Program-made: the position numbers and the translations under genes
Assembly: GCF_000332275.1 (NCBI RefSeq)
Contig: NZ_CM001776.1
Span: forward strand, 4,028,008 to 4,092,007
Source: Synechococcus sp. PCC 7336
Lineage (GTDB): Bacteria; Cyanobacteriota; Cyanobacteriia; Thermostichales; PCC-7336
Length of the DNA stretch: 64,000 nt
Direction of reading: 5' to 3'
Notes under the pieces: model-generated
The model's input: only the letters and a program-made list of their open reading frames with translations
Database searches by the model: none
What the model was told of the DNA's origin: nothing
Shown: piece after piece, positions 54,085 to 63,344 of the stretch
Position numbering within the stretch: the stretch's first letter is position 1
Layout of the letters: each line of letters starts with the position of its first letter

Positions 54085-56136
54085 TCAGCCGCTGTTAACT
54101 TCGGCTAGGATGCGCTCTTTGAGCTTGTCAGGAACCTCCTGCAAGCGATCGTACTTCCTACTGAAGGTTGCGACACCTAAAGTTTGCGATCGCAACTCGA
54201 CAATTAAAGTTTGCATCTCCGCCTCCGGCATGTAGGCAGACACCACATCCCAGCCTGTCCAACCCGTCCTGGGGTTATAGCCCAAAATTTGCCCCCGCCG
54301 CCCGCTGATAATGCCGAGCACATTGGAGGTGAATTCAGAGGGAACGGAAACCTCGATCTCGTCGATCGGCTCCAATAATTGCGGATCGCACTCGGGCATA
54401 CCCGCTTGCATGGCCAGCCGAGCCGCCTGTTTAAACGCCTGCTCGGAACTATCCACACTGTGGTAACTGCCATCCTTGAGGGTCACCGCCACATCCACCA
54501 CCGGGAACCCCAACGGTCCGTGCTGCAGATATTCCCTCACCCCCGATTCCACACCGGGAATGTATTGCTTGGGTACGGCCCCTCCGACGATTTTCTGGTC
54601 GAAGGCATTACCTTTCCCCCGGGGCAATGGCTGAATATCGACATAAACGTCGCCGAACTGACCGTGACCGCCCGATTGGCGCTTGTAGCGACCGTGAACT
54701 GACTCGCGGGGCTTGCGAATGGTCTCGCGGTAGGACACGTGGGGCATGTGGGTGTCCATTGGCAAGTTGAATTTGGTTCTGAGGCGATCGAGGGCAATTT
54801 GCAGGTGAATGTTGCCCTGCCCCCACAACATCACTTCGTGGGTGTCGCCGTGGTGTTCCCAATGGAGGGATGGATCTTCTTCCACCAATTTGGTCAAGGC
54901 TCCGCTGAGTTTGACCTCGTCTTTGCGGTTTTCGGGGGCGATCGCCAGCGCAAACACCGGCTCTAGCCTGTCCGCCTGCAGTAACTCATCATCCACCTCG
55001 ATGGTCGAGAGCACGTCCCCCGTTGCCGCAGTATCCAAGCGACTCAAGGCCACAATCGTCCCTGCTGCTGCCTGTTGCAAGCTCCGCTGCTGCTGACCCA
55101 TCAGTTGGTACAGGCCACCGGCACGAGAGCCATTCAAGACGGAATTCTCCCGCAACGTTCCCTGCCAGACCCGCACGAGAGAGAGCTTGCCCCCTTGTTG
55201 GGTGTAGTAGGTTTTGAGCACCTGTACGAGCGGTTCGCCAGACTCGGTCCCCTTCAGACCCCGCCGTTCGGCAGCCACACTGGGTTCGGGAGCTTCGCGC
55301 ACGAGGGCGTCGAGCAGCGGACGGGTGCCGAAGCCAGTCCGGGAGATACCAATGAAAACGGGAACGATCGCGTCTTCGCCTAGCTCCTGCTTGAGATCCT
55401 GTTCGATTTCCGCTTGCGGAGGGTCGATATCTTCCAGCAATTCCTCCATTAAGCGATCGTCAAAATCCGCCAGTGTTTCCAACATTTCCTGACGGGCCTC
55501 TCGTTCTTCGGCCTTTAACTCGTCGGGCAGCGGTACGGGGTCGGCGGGCGCACCGCTGTGATAGTGGTAAGCTTGCTCGTCGACCAAGTCGATAAAGCCG
55601 ACGACGTCATTCCCTTGCCGGATGGGGTATTGCTGCGGAATGACAGGGCGGCGGGAAACAGATTTGAGTGCCTTCAGCATCCCGACATAGGTGCCGCGAA
55701 TGCGATCCATTTTGTTAATCAGGACGAGGTGGGGAATTTCCCAGTCATCCAAAAATTGGAATAGGAGGGCGAGGGTGACGGCTTTGTGTTCGGTGGAGGT
55801 GGAGATGAGCTGATCGGGCTCGCACACCACGATCGCCAAATCTACGCCCACGAGAGCATTGTAGGTTTCTTGGCCCAGTTCTATCGAGCCGGGACAATCG
55901 AGGAAATTAAACAAAATGTCGCCATACTCAGCGCTGGCGACATTGACTTCGGTGCTCATTTGGCGATTGCGGGCTTCGGGGGTTCCATCTCCGACCGTAT
56001 TTCCCTGGGTGACGGCACCTTTGCGGGTAATGGTTCCAGTTACGGACAATAGGCTTTCTAAAACCGTTGTTTTTCCACTGGAGTACGGACCCACGATGGC
56101 AATGTTTCGTGAGTCCGATAGCCTTCTACCGTTCAT
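54085..56136 (-). CDS. EF-G-like translational GTPase
   Basis: A 683-residue GTPase of the EF-G family, divergent from canonical EF-G (the short, EF-G2/FusA-like type present beside normal fusA in many bacteria). G1 reads VGPYSSGKTTVLESLLS, G3 FLDCPGSIE (Pro-Gly but unusual spacing, without the DxxGH histidine) and G4 VLINKMDR. Domains II to V follow (LSLVRVWQGTLRENSVLNGS; VSYRETIRKPRESVHGRYKR; HSVDSSEQAFKQAARLAM). The missing His in G3 argues for altered or slow GTP hydrolysis. The ATG at 56134-56136 follows GAGAGG. Exact role unknown; translation or ribosome maintenance is likely. Confidence 0.88.
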   Translation of the reverse strand: MNGRRLSDSRNIAIVGPYSSGKTTVLESLLSVTGTITRKGAVTQGNTVGDGTPEARNRQMSTEVNVASAEYGDILFNFLDCPGSIELGQETYNALVGVDLAIVVCEPDQLISTSTEHKAVTLALLFQFLDDWEIPHLVLINKMDRIRGTYVGMLKALKSVSRRPVIPQQYPIRQGNDVVGFIDLVDEQAYHYHSGAPADPVPLPDELKAEEREARQEMLETLADFDDRLMEELLEDIDPPQAEIEQDLKQELGEDAIVPVFIGISRTGFGTRPLLDALVREAPEPSVAAERRGLKGTESGEPLVQVLKTYYTQQGGKLSLVRVWQGTLRENSVLNGSRAGGLYQLMGQQQRSLQQAAAGTIVALSRLDTAATGDVLSTIEVDDELLQADRLEPVFALAIAPENRKDEVKLSGALTKLVEEDPSLHWEHHGDTHEVMLWGQGNIHLQIALDRLRTKFNLPMDTHMPHVSYRETIRKPRESVHGRYKRQSGGHGQFGDVYVDIQPLPRGKGNAFDQKIVGGAVPKQYIPGVESGVREYLQHGPLGFPVVDVAVTLKDGSYHSVDSSEQAFKQAARLAMQAGMPECDPQLLEPIDEIEVSVPSEFTSNVLGIISGRRGQILGYNPRTGWTGWDVVSAYMPEAEMQTLIVELRSQTLGVATFSRKYDRLQEVPDKLKERILAEVNSG

Positions 56137-56468
56137 ATAAACCTCTCTTGCACGGAGTTAGCGTGCATTGTTTCGCTGCAGCCGCTCTGCGCGATCGCGT
56201 CAGTTAAGATATTCGATTCCTCCGCCCAGATTGCTCCAAACGGATTGAAACGCAATTGAGGTGGCGCGAAGCTTGCAAAGCAGCCTATTTGAGTGGCTGC
56301 ATTAACCTCACATTAACCCTAGCTTTCCGGGGCAGCCGATTTTGTTTGGATTTTTTATGGCTTTGAGACAAGTACGATGCGAAATGTGAATTTAGTTCAC
56401 ACCCCTGCAATCTAGGATTGCCAAGTCGGGCGATCGCGATACGGAGAACCGGTGCCTGCCATGCAGAG

Positions 56469-56494
56469 AAAAGGCTGCGACAGATGCCGCAGCC
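56469..56494 (-). terminator. Rho-independent terminator after hypothetical gene
   Basis: On the minus strand GGCTGCG pairs with CGCAGCC over an 8-base loop, followed by TTTTCT, 48 bases after the stop of the gene at 56542-56826. The remaining gap 56137-56468 holds no recognised feature. Confidence 0.8.
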
Positions 56495-56541
56495 ATACCA
56501 CTTCACAGAGAGGAAACCCAATTTTGGAGGCGATTCCGTCG

Positions 56542-56826
56542 CTAGTCGCGATAGCGCTGCGCTAGCCAAAGCCGCAACGACTCTTCAGAACTAAACAGGT
56601 GTCGAGAACCGGTGACGGGATCGTAGGCAAAGTAGGTAAGGGTGCCATCTGGGCCGCAAATTTGACGAATGCGGGGCTCGTGCAAGGGGGCGAGAGCAGT
56701 CGCGGCCTGTTTCCAAATGGGAGTGAGAATGGAGGTCAATCGGGGCATTTCCTGCCATACAGACTCGGACTTAGTGTAGGCTCGCTCTAGCTTGTCTCGC
56801 TCGGGAAAGGGGAGACGACTCGTCAT
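56542..56826 (-). CDS. hypothetical protein
   Basis: A 94-residue protein; the ATG at 56824-56826 follows an AGGAGGTCAGTG site that decides the start over an in-frame codon at 56865. It reads FPERDKLERAYTKSESVWQE, then RIRQICGPDGTLTYFAYDPV and ends SEESLRLWLAQRYRD. The end looks like a compact domain with a possible beta hairpin (Y-D-P-x-T-G). No membrane segment. Family not recognised. Confidence 0.65.
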   Translation of the reverse strand: MTSRLPFPERDKLERAYTKSESVWQEMPRLTSILTPIWKQAATALAPLHEPRIRQICGPDGTLTYFAYDPVTGSRHLFSSEESLRLWLAQRYRD

Positions 56827-57077
56827 CACTGACCTCCTAGTGATTGAGGACGGAGGGGTTATCAACCCCTAGCTATACGGTATCGAGATGGATCTTGACA
56901 ATCAAAACAATTCATGAATCAGTCACATGAATATCTTTCATGGCGCATCCTCTAGGCTCCGCTTCGCCGCGCTGCTCGTCCCAGCCAGAAGCCCTCTCTC
57001 GGAAATGGCGGCTCTATCTCTAGCCAAGCGGCTCCTAGAGAGTTATGACTAAAACAAGCTGAAACCTTGGAGTCCCC

Positions 57078-58133
57078 GTGCAACGTTGCCGTCGTGTCAC
57101 TTTTGCTGCCATCTCGCTTGCTGCACTTGCCCTGACAGCTTGCCGAGGTAAGCGATGGGGGGAACAGATCGAAACGGCTGTTGCGCCGATCGCTCCATCC
57201 GAGCAAGAGTCCGATCGGGTCGATCCCAGCTCGGACATTCCCGATCGCGTTCCAGATGGAGAGACGCCCCCTCAGTTCGATCGCCGCTTTAGCGATGTGG
57301 ACGAGTCCGATCTAGCTGCCCCCGCGATCGCCGCTCTCGATACTCTGGGGGTATTCGACTCGATTGAGGGCGATCGCTTCCAGCCCAGCCGCAGCGTTCG
57401 CCGCGAGGAATTTGCCCGCTGGCTGGTTTTGGCCAACAACCGGCTGTATGCCAACGACCCCACCCGCCAAATTCGCCTTCCGGCGGTCACCGAGACCCCT
57501 CTATTTTTGGATGTGCCAGAGGACCATCCCGAGTTTGTCTACATTCAAGCACTGGGTAATGCGGGGTTTGTGGATGGTGGTGCTGCGCGTGAATTCAAGC
57601 CCCGCAATCTCCTGTCTCGGGCGGACCTAATTGCTTTGAAAGCTCCACTGGATCTGCTGCCGATAGCGATTGAGGGCGATCGCGCCGCGCTGAATAGTAC
57701 TTGGGGCTTTGCGGATGGGAATGAGATTCCCGAGGACGCGGTGGCGGCGATCGTCGCGGATTTTAGCCTCGATCGCGACTCCAATATCCGCCGCACGTAC
57801 GGCATTATCCGCAGCTTCAATCCGCAAGCACCTGCGAGCCGAGCGGAAGCGGCGATCTCGTTATCCGAGTTTGGGCTGGGGGAAGACCGTCGCGAGGCGA
57901 TCGCATTAGTCGAGTCGGGCGATCTCAGCTTCCCCACTCCAACCCCCACGCCCGAGGCTGACCCTTTTAGGGAAGAGGGGGACGAGCCTTTACCCTCTCC
58001 GACCTCCGAGCCGGAGGGGACAGCCGAGCCCATTGTCGAACCGTCTCCAGAGCCGAGTGCGGAGTCCAACGACTCTACTGGCGAATTTATTACTGATGAG
58101 TTTGAGGGGGATGACGTTATTACAGCCCCTTGA
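57078..58133 (+). CDS. SLH-domain lipoprotein
   Basis: A 351-residue protein starting at GTG 57078 with a lipoprotein signal (FAAISLAALALTACRG, lipidated Cys22). The middle holds at least two S-layer-homology-type units: FSDVDESDLAAPAIAALDTL with FQPSRSVRREEFARWLVL, and FLDVPEDHPEFVYIQALGNA with FKPRNLLSRADLIALK. The last 90 residues are Pro/Glu/Ser/Thr-rich and disordered. Proteins of this layout sit in the cyanobacterial cell envelope and probably touch peptidoglycan-linked polymer. No operon partner is evident. Confidence 0.82.
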   Translation: MQRCRRVTFAAISLAALALTACRGKRWGEQIETAVAPIAPSEQESDRVDPSSDIPDRVPDGETPPQFDRRFSDVDESDLAAPAIAALDTLGVFDSIEGDRFQPSRSVRREEFARWLVLANNRLYANDPTRQIRLPAVTETPLFLDVPEDHPEFVYIQALGNAGFVDGGAAREFKPRNLLSRADLIALKAPLDLLPIAIEGDRAALNSTWGFADGNEIPEDAVAAIVADFSLDRDSNIRRTYGIIRSFNPQAPASRAEAAISLSEFGLGEDRREAIALVESGDLSFPTPTPTPEADPFREEGDEPLPSPTSEPEGTAEPIVEPSPEPSAESNDSTGEFITDEFEGDDVITAP

Positions 58134-58163
58134 GTGAAGCGATCGTTTTGAATTCTGGTGGAT

Positions 58164-58616
58164 TCACTCAATCCATTTGCTGAGAAACACGACTTCCCCC
58201 TGTATATCTTCGGCAGATTTGCTGCCGATTAGCTTCAGGACCCCGCGCAAGAGCTCGCCGATACTGTGCCGTTGTTGCAGGGCCAAAATAATTCCGGCAT
58301 GAGACAAGCCTCGTTCTATGCAAACCGCGTGTAGTTGGTAAAAGTCTTTGATATTAAAGGTAAAAATGGCTCGCTCAACTAACGCTGTCTAGCCCTGAAT
58401 TCGCCCCCTAAATTCCCCATTCTGGGGGACTTGAGCACAGTGCCAGTTAGGGTTGGGGGCCTGGGAAGACGATCGGAGATCGCGATGATTAGAGTTGTGG
58501 AACGAAGCCAATAACCTTTCGGAAGTCCCCCACTAGTGGAGGATTTAGGGGGCCGAGTGCAATGTCTGAAAACTCCAGGTCTCAACATAGATGAGGTTTA
58601 GAAGCATCTTACTCAT
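58164..58616 (-). pseudogene. DUF5615 (PIN-like) toxin interrupted by a MITE
   Basis: The 3' part (58388-58164) reads ALVERAIFTFNIKDFYQLHA, then GLSHAGIILALQQRHSIGEL and EVVFLSKWIE, the C-terminal half of DUF5615 PIN-like toxins, with the acidic F-N-x-x-D-F motif. The 5' part begins at ATG 58614-58616, 12 bases after the DUF433 stop, and reads MSKMLLNL before decaying. Between them lies a 150-bp repeat element, and part of the toxin appears lost. The toxin cannot be made intact. Confidence 0.75.
58403..58553. mobile_element. 150-bp MITE with GCCCCCTAAAT ends
   Basis: The left end GCCCCCTAAATTCCCCATTC and the complement of the right end (GCCCCCTAAATCCTCCACTA) form terminal inverted repeats, each with its own GGGGGACTT hairpin half. 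There is no ORF. It interrupts the DUF5615 toxin gene. No clear target duplication is seen. A single related end occurs at 32943. Confidence 0.75.
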
Positions 58617-58627
58617 TTGCGAAGTGG

Positions 58628-58912
58628 CTAAGCCTTGGGGTTTGGTGCGGCCAGTTTCCAATACTCGGCCTCTTCTTCTGCTAAGTCGGCCTCAATTTCG
58701 TCGCGATTGGCATGGTAGTAAGCTAAGGCTGCATAAACTTGGGCGAGGTTGATATGGCTTAGACGACTTGCAATTTCTTCTGCTCCTGCCCCTTGCTTGT
58801 AGAGAACCGCAATTCTCCGGACAGAAGTTTTCGTGCCTGCGAGCGTTGGGCGGCCGCTATTGATGTTGGGGGAGCGAATCACTAATGTGCCTATATCAGT
58901 AGCATGTGGCAT
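58628..58912 (-). CDS. DUF433 antitoxin
   Basis: A 94-residue protein from ATG 58910-58912 (an in-frame ATG at 58927 is possible). The DUF433 helix-turn-helix is clear: SGRPTLAGTKTSVRRIAVLY, GAGAEEIASRLSHINLAQVY, AALAYYHANRDEIEADLAEE. DUF433 proteins usually act as antitoxins for DUF5615 PIN-like toxins encoded just downstream. Here the downstream toxin is broken, so this gene survives as an orphan antitoxin. Confidence 0.85.
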   Translation of the reverse strand: MPHATDIGTLVIRSPNINSGRPTLAGTKTSVRRIAVLYKQGAGAEEIASRLSHINLAQVYAALAYYHANRDEIEADLAEEEAEYWKLAAPNPKA

Positions 58913-59020
58913 TACCCAGACACCCATACCAAATTGTTCAATTTCAGCTTACCATCAGCGTCATAGAGGTCTTGGTTACTCGGGCGCGATGCTCTTGGGG
59001 TTCAATCGATCCCGCCCCAG

Positions 59021-61747
59021 CTAGCAGAAGCTGGTTGAACGCCGCCGAGCCATCCACTTTTGCAGCTCCAACGCCCAGAACGGGATAGTACTGACCGCAA
59101 AGGCGATCGCCAGATCTGCCAGCGGGAGAGACGCCGTCTCGAACAGCGTCTGCAACAACGGCAAGTAGATAGTCCCCAACTGCAGGCCAAACGTGAGCAC
59201 CGCCACCCCCAACAGCGGCTGATTCGACATCAATCCGAGTTTAAATAACGAATCCGTATCGGACCGAATCGTCAGGGCCAAACCAATACGGGAAAACGCC
59301 AACGTGGTGAAAATTGCCGTCTGCCAGCGCACCAAATCCACTGACGGGTACTGACAAGCAAAGACCAGTAAAACCAACCCCAACAGCAGCCCGATCGCCA
59401 CAATATCTCGTCCCAGACCGCCCGCAAAAATATTCTGCTTCGGATTGCGAGGGGGACGCCGCATTACCCCCTCCTCTCCAGGCTCTACCCCGATCGCCAG
59501 AGCCAACATGCCATCCGCAATTAAATTAATCCAGAGAATTTGCAAGGGATTGAGGGGTAGCGGCATACCCAAAAACGGAGCCAGCAGAATGAGCCAGATC
59601 TGACCCACATTGCCCGTCAGCGTGTACTTCAGAAACTTGCGAATATTGTCATAGATCGCCCGCCCATCCCGCACCGCAGCCACAATGGTGGCAAAATTGT
59701 CGTCCTGCAACACCACATCAGCCGCCTCCTTGGCCACATCCGTTCCCACAATCCCCATCGCCACCCCAATATCCGCCTTCTTCAGCGCAGGCGCATCGTT
59801 AATCCCATCCCCCGTCATGGCTACGATCTGTCCCCGCCGCTGCAAGGCCCGAATAATATCCAGCTTGTCCTCCGGCGACACTCGGGCAAACACCTGCACT
59901 GATTCGATCCGATCTTCCAGTTCTGCAGGAGACAGACCACTCAACTCCATCCCCGTCAAAAGACCGCCATCCTCAAGAATTTCCAACTCGCGGGCAATGT
60001 GGCGAGCTGTCTCGGGATGGTCCCCCGTAATCACGACCACTCGAATGCCTGCTTGCCGAGCGGTTTGCACTGCCTCCTTGGCTGCCGGTCGCAGCGGATC
60101 GCGCAGGCCGACCAAACCCAGCCAAGTAAAGTCCCGCTCCAAACTGCTCGGAGCGGCCTCGGTCAGGGGGGCCTCCCAACTGCGAACGGCGATCGCCAAC
60201 ACCCGCAATCCTTTGGCCGCCATGCGATCGTGACGGGTTTGAATCCGCTGCTGCCACTCCCCATCCAGCGGGACCTCGCGGCAATCGACCCAAACCCGAG
60301 TGCAAATTGCCAGCAGGCTGTCCAGTGCCCCCTTACTCACCGCCAGCGTCGCGGGCTTCCCCAGCAAGTGCATGGAATCCCACAGCGGCAGTTCTCCTGC
60401 CTCGGCGATCGAGACTTGGTGGAGAGTGGTCATGCGCTTGCGATCGGAATCGAACGGAACTTCGGCAACGCGCGGAAAAGCCCGCGCCAGATCGACCGTC
60501 TGCAAGCCCGCCTGTGCCGCCGCCACTACTAAAGCCGTCTCCGTCGGATCGCCAATTGCTTGACAGGCATCGGGGCACTCCCACTCGGAGCTCAAGACCG
60601 CGTCGTTGCACAAAGCGCCACTCAGGAGCAACAGCCCCAAGGCAGGTGGCTCGCTTGCCGCCAGGACAAGCTGCTGTCTATCGCCACACTGCAACCCATC
60701 CACCGGCTGGCCCGCCAGCTCGATCGCCGTGACTGTCATGCGATTTTCGGTCAGGGTGCCTGTTTTATCGGAACAGATCGCCGTCACAGAACCGAGGGTT
60801 TCGACCGCTGGCAGATTCCGCACCAGAGCATTGCGCTGCAACATCCGCTGGGCACCCAGCGCCAGAGAAATGGTCACCACAGCAGGCAACCCTTCCGGCA
60901 CCGCCGCCACTGCCAAACTAATTGCCGTCAGCAGCATTAAATCGAGGGATTCCCCCCGCAGCAACCCCAACACCAGGATGGTGCCAGCCACTACGGCAGC
61001 CGCTAACCCCAGCGCTTTACCCAAATCCTCCAAGCGCCGCTGCAAAGGCGTAAGCTCGGTTTTAACCGTCTGAATCGAGCGAGCAATCCGACCCAGCTCC
61101 GTCTCCATGCCCGTTGCCGTCACCACGATCGCGCCGCGACCGTAGGTCACCGTCGTGCCCCGATAGAGCATATTGCAGCGATCGCCTAAAGCACGATCCT
61201 CCGCAAACACCACCTGCGCGTCTTTGTCCGCCGCCTCTGACTCGCCCGTGAGAGCAGACTCTTGCACCTTCAGAGCCGCAGTTTCCCAGAGGCGACCGTC
61301 CGCTGGCACCCTATTCCCCGCTTCCAGCAGCACGATATCCCCCGGCACTAAATCCCTCGCGCTCACCTCCCGCACCTGTCCGTCTCGGCGCACCTTCACG
61401 CTGGGAATTGCCAATCGTTTCAACGCCGCCATCGCCCGTTCGGCCCGATATTCCTGACGAAATCCCAAGTAGGCGTTCAGCACGACAATCGCCAAAATTG
61501 CCAGGGTATCGGTGAGATCCCCCACCACCGCCGAGATGGCTGCGGCAGCGAGCAATAGCAGCACCAGGGACGCAGTTATCTGCTCCCACACAATCCGCCA
61601 AGGCTGCTTGCGCTTCCCCTCAATCAGCTCGTTAGGTCCGTACCGCTCTTGGCGCCGTTCCACCTCCGCTGCGCTCAGGCCGCACTGGGTATCGGTCTGC
61701 AGCCCTTCAATTGCGGTTGGAATCTCGACGCGATGCCAACTGCTCAC
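59021..61747 (-). CDS. cation-transporting P-type ATPase (P2A, PacL-like)
   Basis: A 908-residue P-type ATPase. The GTG start at 61745-61747 has an AGGAGGAA site. Features in order: the N-terminal cation ATPase domain (GLSAAEVERRQERYGPNELI), A-domain SALTGESEAADKD, membrane helix 4 with AVAAVPEGLPAVVTISLALG (PEGLP calcium-binding type), phosphorylation motif ICSDKTGTLTENRM, nucleotide domain KGALDSLLAIC, and hinge MTGDGINDAPALKKADIGVA. The six C-terminal helices are complete. The PEGLP motif with an Asn-x-x-x-Asp-type helix 6 (NLIADGMLALAIG) favours a Ca2+ or Ca2+/Mn2+ pump. Confidence 0.94.
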   Translation of the reverse strand: MSSWHRVEIPTAIEGLQTDTQCGLSAAEVERRQERYGPNELIEGKRKQPWRIVWEQITASLVLLLLAAAAISAVVGDLTDTLAILAIVVLNAYLGFRQEYRAERAMAALKRLAIPSVKVRRDGQVREVSARDLVPGDIVLLEAGNRVPADGRLWETAALKVQESALTGESEAADKDAQVVFAEDRALGDRCNMLYRGTTVTYGRGAIVVTATGMETELGRIARSIQTVKTELTPLQRRLEDLGKALGLAAAVVAGTILVLGLLRGESLDLMLLTAISLAVAAVPEGLPAVVTISLALGAQRMLQRNALVRNLPAVETLGSVTAICSDKTGTLTENRMTVTAIELAGQPVDGLQCGDRQQLVLAASEPPALGLLLLSGALCNDAVLSSEWECPDACQAIGDPTETALVVAAAQAGLQTVDLARAFPRVAEVPFDSDRKRMTTLHQVSIAEAGELPLWDSMHLLGKPATLAVSKGALDSLLAICTRVWVDCREVPLDGEWQQRIQTRHDRMAAKGLRVLAIAVRSWEAPLTEAAPSSLERDFTWLGLVGLRDPLRPAAKEAVQTARQAGIRVVVITGDHPETARHIARELEILEDGGLLTGMELSGLSPAELEDRIESVQVFARVSPEDKLDIIRALQRRGQIVAMTGDGINDAPALKKADIGVAMGIVGTDVAKEAADVVLQDDNFATIVAAVRDGRAIYDNIRKFLKYTLTGNVGQIWLILLAPFLGMPLPLNPLQILWINLIADGMLALAIGVEPGEEGVMRRPPRNPKQNIFAGGLGRDIVAIGLLLGLVLLVFACQYPSVDLVRWQTAIFTTLAFSRIGLALTIRSDTDSLFKLGLMSNQPLLGVAVLTFGLQLGTIYLPLLQTLFETASLPLADLAIAFAVSTIPFWALELQKWMARRRSTSFC

Positions 61748-61863
61748 TATTTCCTCCTAAAGTGGGGCAGCCTACTGCGCGCGTGGCAGTGCCCCCCAGA
61801 TTCTCACTCTAATTCAATCCCCTCGGGCGGTTAGAATGAGTCCGACACCTTTCTCCTGCAGTG

Positions 61864-62067
61864 ATGGACTCGCGCACCAAATTCTACGGTTCTGTCTTGG
61901 CCATGTTAGCGCTCTCCAGCGTTGCCATCAGAGGTTTCCCCGCCAGCCATCGCCCCGCGCAAGAAATTGAAGACTCCTCCCCCCCTGCCGAAGAGGTTCT
62001 TCCATCCGAAGGCGAAACCCTGGCGACTTTCCAGCGCGATCGATCGCCAGAGAGAGAGGGTGCCTAA
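61864..62067 (+). CDS. small exported ORF, uncertain
   Basis: A 67-residue frame from ATG 61864 begins MDSRTKFYGSVLAMLALSSV, which looks like a signal peptide, followed by a Pro/Glu-rich tail (EIEDSSPPAEEVLPSEGETL). It is divergent from the P-type ATPase and partly overlaps the 3' end of the intron maturase remnant. No ribosome binding site or family supports it strongly. Confidence 0.35.
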   Translation: MDSRTKFYGSVLAMLALSSVAIRGFPASHRPAQEIEDSSPPAEEVLPSEGETLATFQRDRSPEREGA

Positions 62068-62393
62068 GCCGAGGGATCGCCCCCCCGACTCGGCTTCAGA
62101 CACGGACGTGAATCTTTCGATTCATCCGGCTCCTCTCTAACTGGGCCATTGTCACCGGTACCAGTCATAGATAGATGTTTATGTTGCATGTGCCTGGTCG
62201 TGGCAGTGTTGATGCAACAAAGCCAAATTGTCGCGACGATTGTTGTCGCGATCGCCATCGAGATGATGCATCTCGATAGGCTCATTTGGAAAGAAATTCA
62301 GTCCACAAAAGCGACATCGACTCTCTTGAGAGATGTATGGGGTTCCTACGTTCCGATATCCGATAGTTGCTGTACTTAAGGCTCCACTCTAGA
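62064..62393 (-). pseudogene. group II intron maturase, HNH C-terminal remnant
   Basis: The minus-strand reading YRNVGTPYISQESRCRFCGL and FFPNEPIEMHHLDGDRDNNR then NLALLHQHCHDQAHAT is the HNH endonuclease end of cyanobacterial group II intron reverse transcriptases (C-x2-C, H-H, N-x5-LH-x-HCH). After a stop and frameshift the usual tail follows (REEPDESKDSRPCLKPSRGG). The reverse-transcriptase and maturase domains are absent. The sequence around 62064-62110 has the stem typical of the intron's domain IV edge. Confidence 0.75.
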
Positions 62394-63000
62394 CCGGGTT
62401 TATTGGGAGTAGCTACTGGTCACCGTTGTACGTGCCAGCCCCGTTATCCTTCACCTTTTGGTGGCGGTGTGTCAGCCTGATTTCACCGCTTAGGTCTGAC
62501 GATCCGTCAGGCATGGATTCCTCTCGTACCCATATACAGCTTGCTAGACGGGATTCCAGATTGGGCTTCCAGTTACCGCCGTTTAACCCCGCTTCAGGCG
62601 TTGATGGCTAGTCGCAAACCTGGGGGCTACATCGCGTATAGAAAGCCTCGATCTTGTGTTGGGGTAGTAAGGACCTTGCAGGGTTTTGCGTCTATTCCTC
62701 GAGATTGCTGACTTCGCACTCAAGCGATTGGGCGAAGTCAATCACTCTCCGGCTGAGGCTGATATCGACGATATAAGATACATATCTTTACAATCAGCCA
62801 TAGAGCTTGAAGAAGCTAGAGTCAGCTACAGGCTCTATATGTAGTGTTACTTTCTTGTGAAGGATCCTTGCCGTTCCCTGCTTGCATCTAAGAAGCTAAC
62901 CGGAGATGGAAGCCACTCCACATTTTCATATAATAGATTCAGTGATTCACCCTATCACTGAATCTAGTTTTGGATATAATTTGCTGGTATCCAGCTCAGC
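62394..63000. other. non-coding stretch upstream of the maturase remnant
   Basis: No intact gene is seen. The block 62400-62690 is GC-richer, full of stops and highly structured, which would fit decayed intron RNA belonging to the maturase remnant, but I cannot place intron domains. The last 200 bases should contain the higBA promoter; a TATAAT hexamer lies at about 62976-62981. Confidence 0.4.
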
Positions 63001-63017
63001 AACTGTGGGTGGTCGTT

Positions 63018-63317
63018 TTGAGGGTCAAGTTCAAAAAGAAAAAGCTGGAGGAGCTGTATACCCAAGAGAAGAACGCTCACAAGTATCCAGGGGTCGTTGA
63101 TGACTTCTTTGAAGTGATGAGTGCGATCGCCGCAGCAAAGGACGAGCGAGATCTTTATGCATTGAAGGGGTTTCACTTTGAAAAGCTTCAAGGGAAGCGC
63201 GGAAAAGAGGGGCAGCGTTCCATTCGGCTGAATAAGCAGTGGCGACTGATTGTCACGTTAGAAAACGACGAGGACGGTAGATTCGTTCTAGTCCTCGATA
63301 TCGAGGACTACCACTGA
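63018..63317 (+). CDS. higB: HigB-like toxin (RelE/ParE superfamily)
   Basis: An mRNA-interferase-type toxin of about 99 residues. There is no ATG; TTG 63018 (MRVKFKKKKLEELYTQEK) gives the family's length, GTG 63009 is the alternative. The HigB signature is in the second half: ALKGFHFEKLQGKRGKEGQR, SIRLNKQWRLIVTL and the terminal VLDIEDYH. The antitoxin gene follows 27 bases downstream, giving the toxin-first order typical of higBA. Confidence 0.85.
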   Translation: MRVKFKKKKLEELYTQEKNAHKYPGVVDDFFEVMSAIAAAKDERDLYALKGFHFEKLQGKRGKEGQRSIRLNKQWRLIVTLENDEDGRFVLVLDIEDYH

Positions 63318-63344
63318 CTGCGGGAATCGGGGAGAGGCAAGCAT

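Noticed and set aside
62149-62611. Plus-strand frames over the intron remnant
   Set aside because: The minus strand carries a recognisable HNH motif, so the plus frames are shadows.
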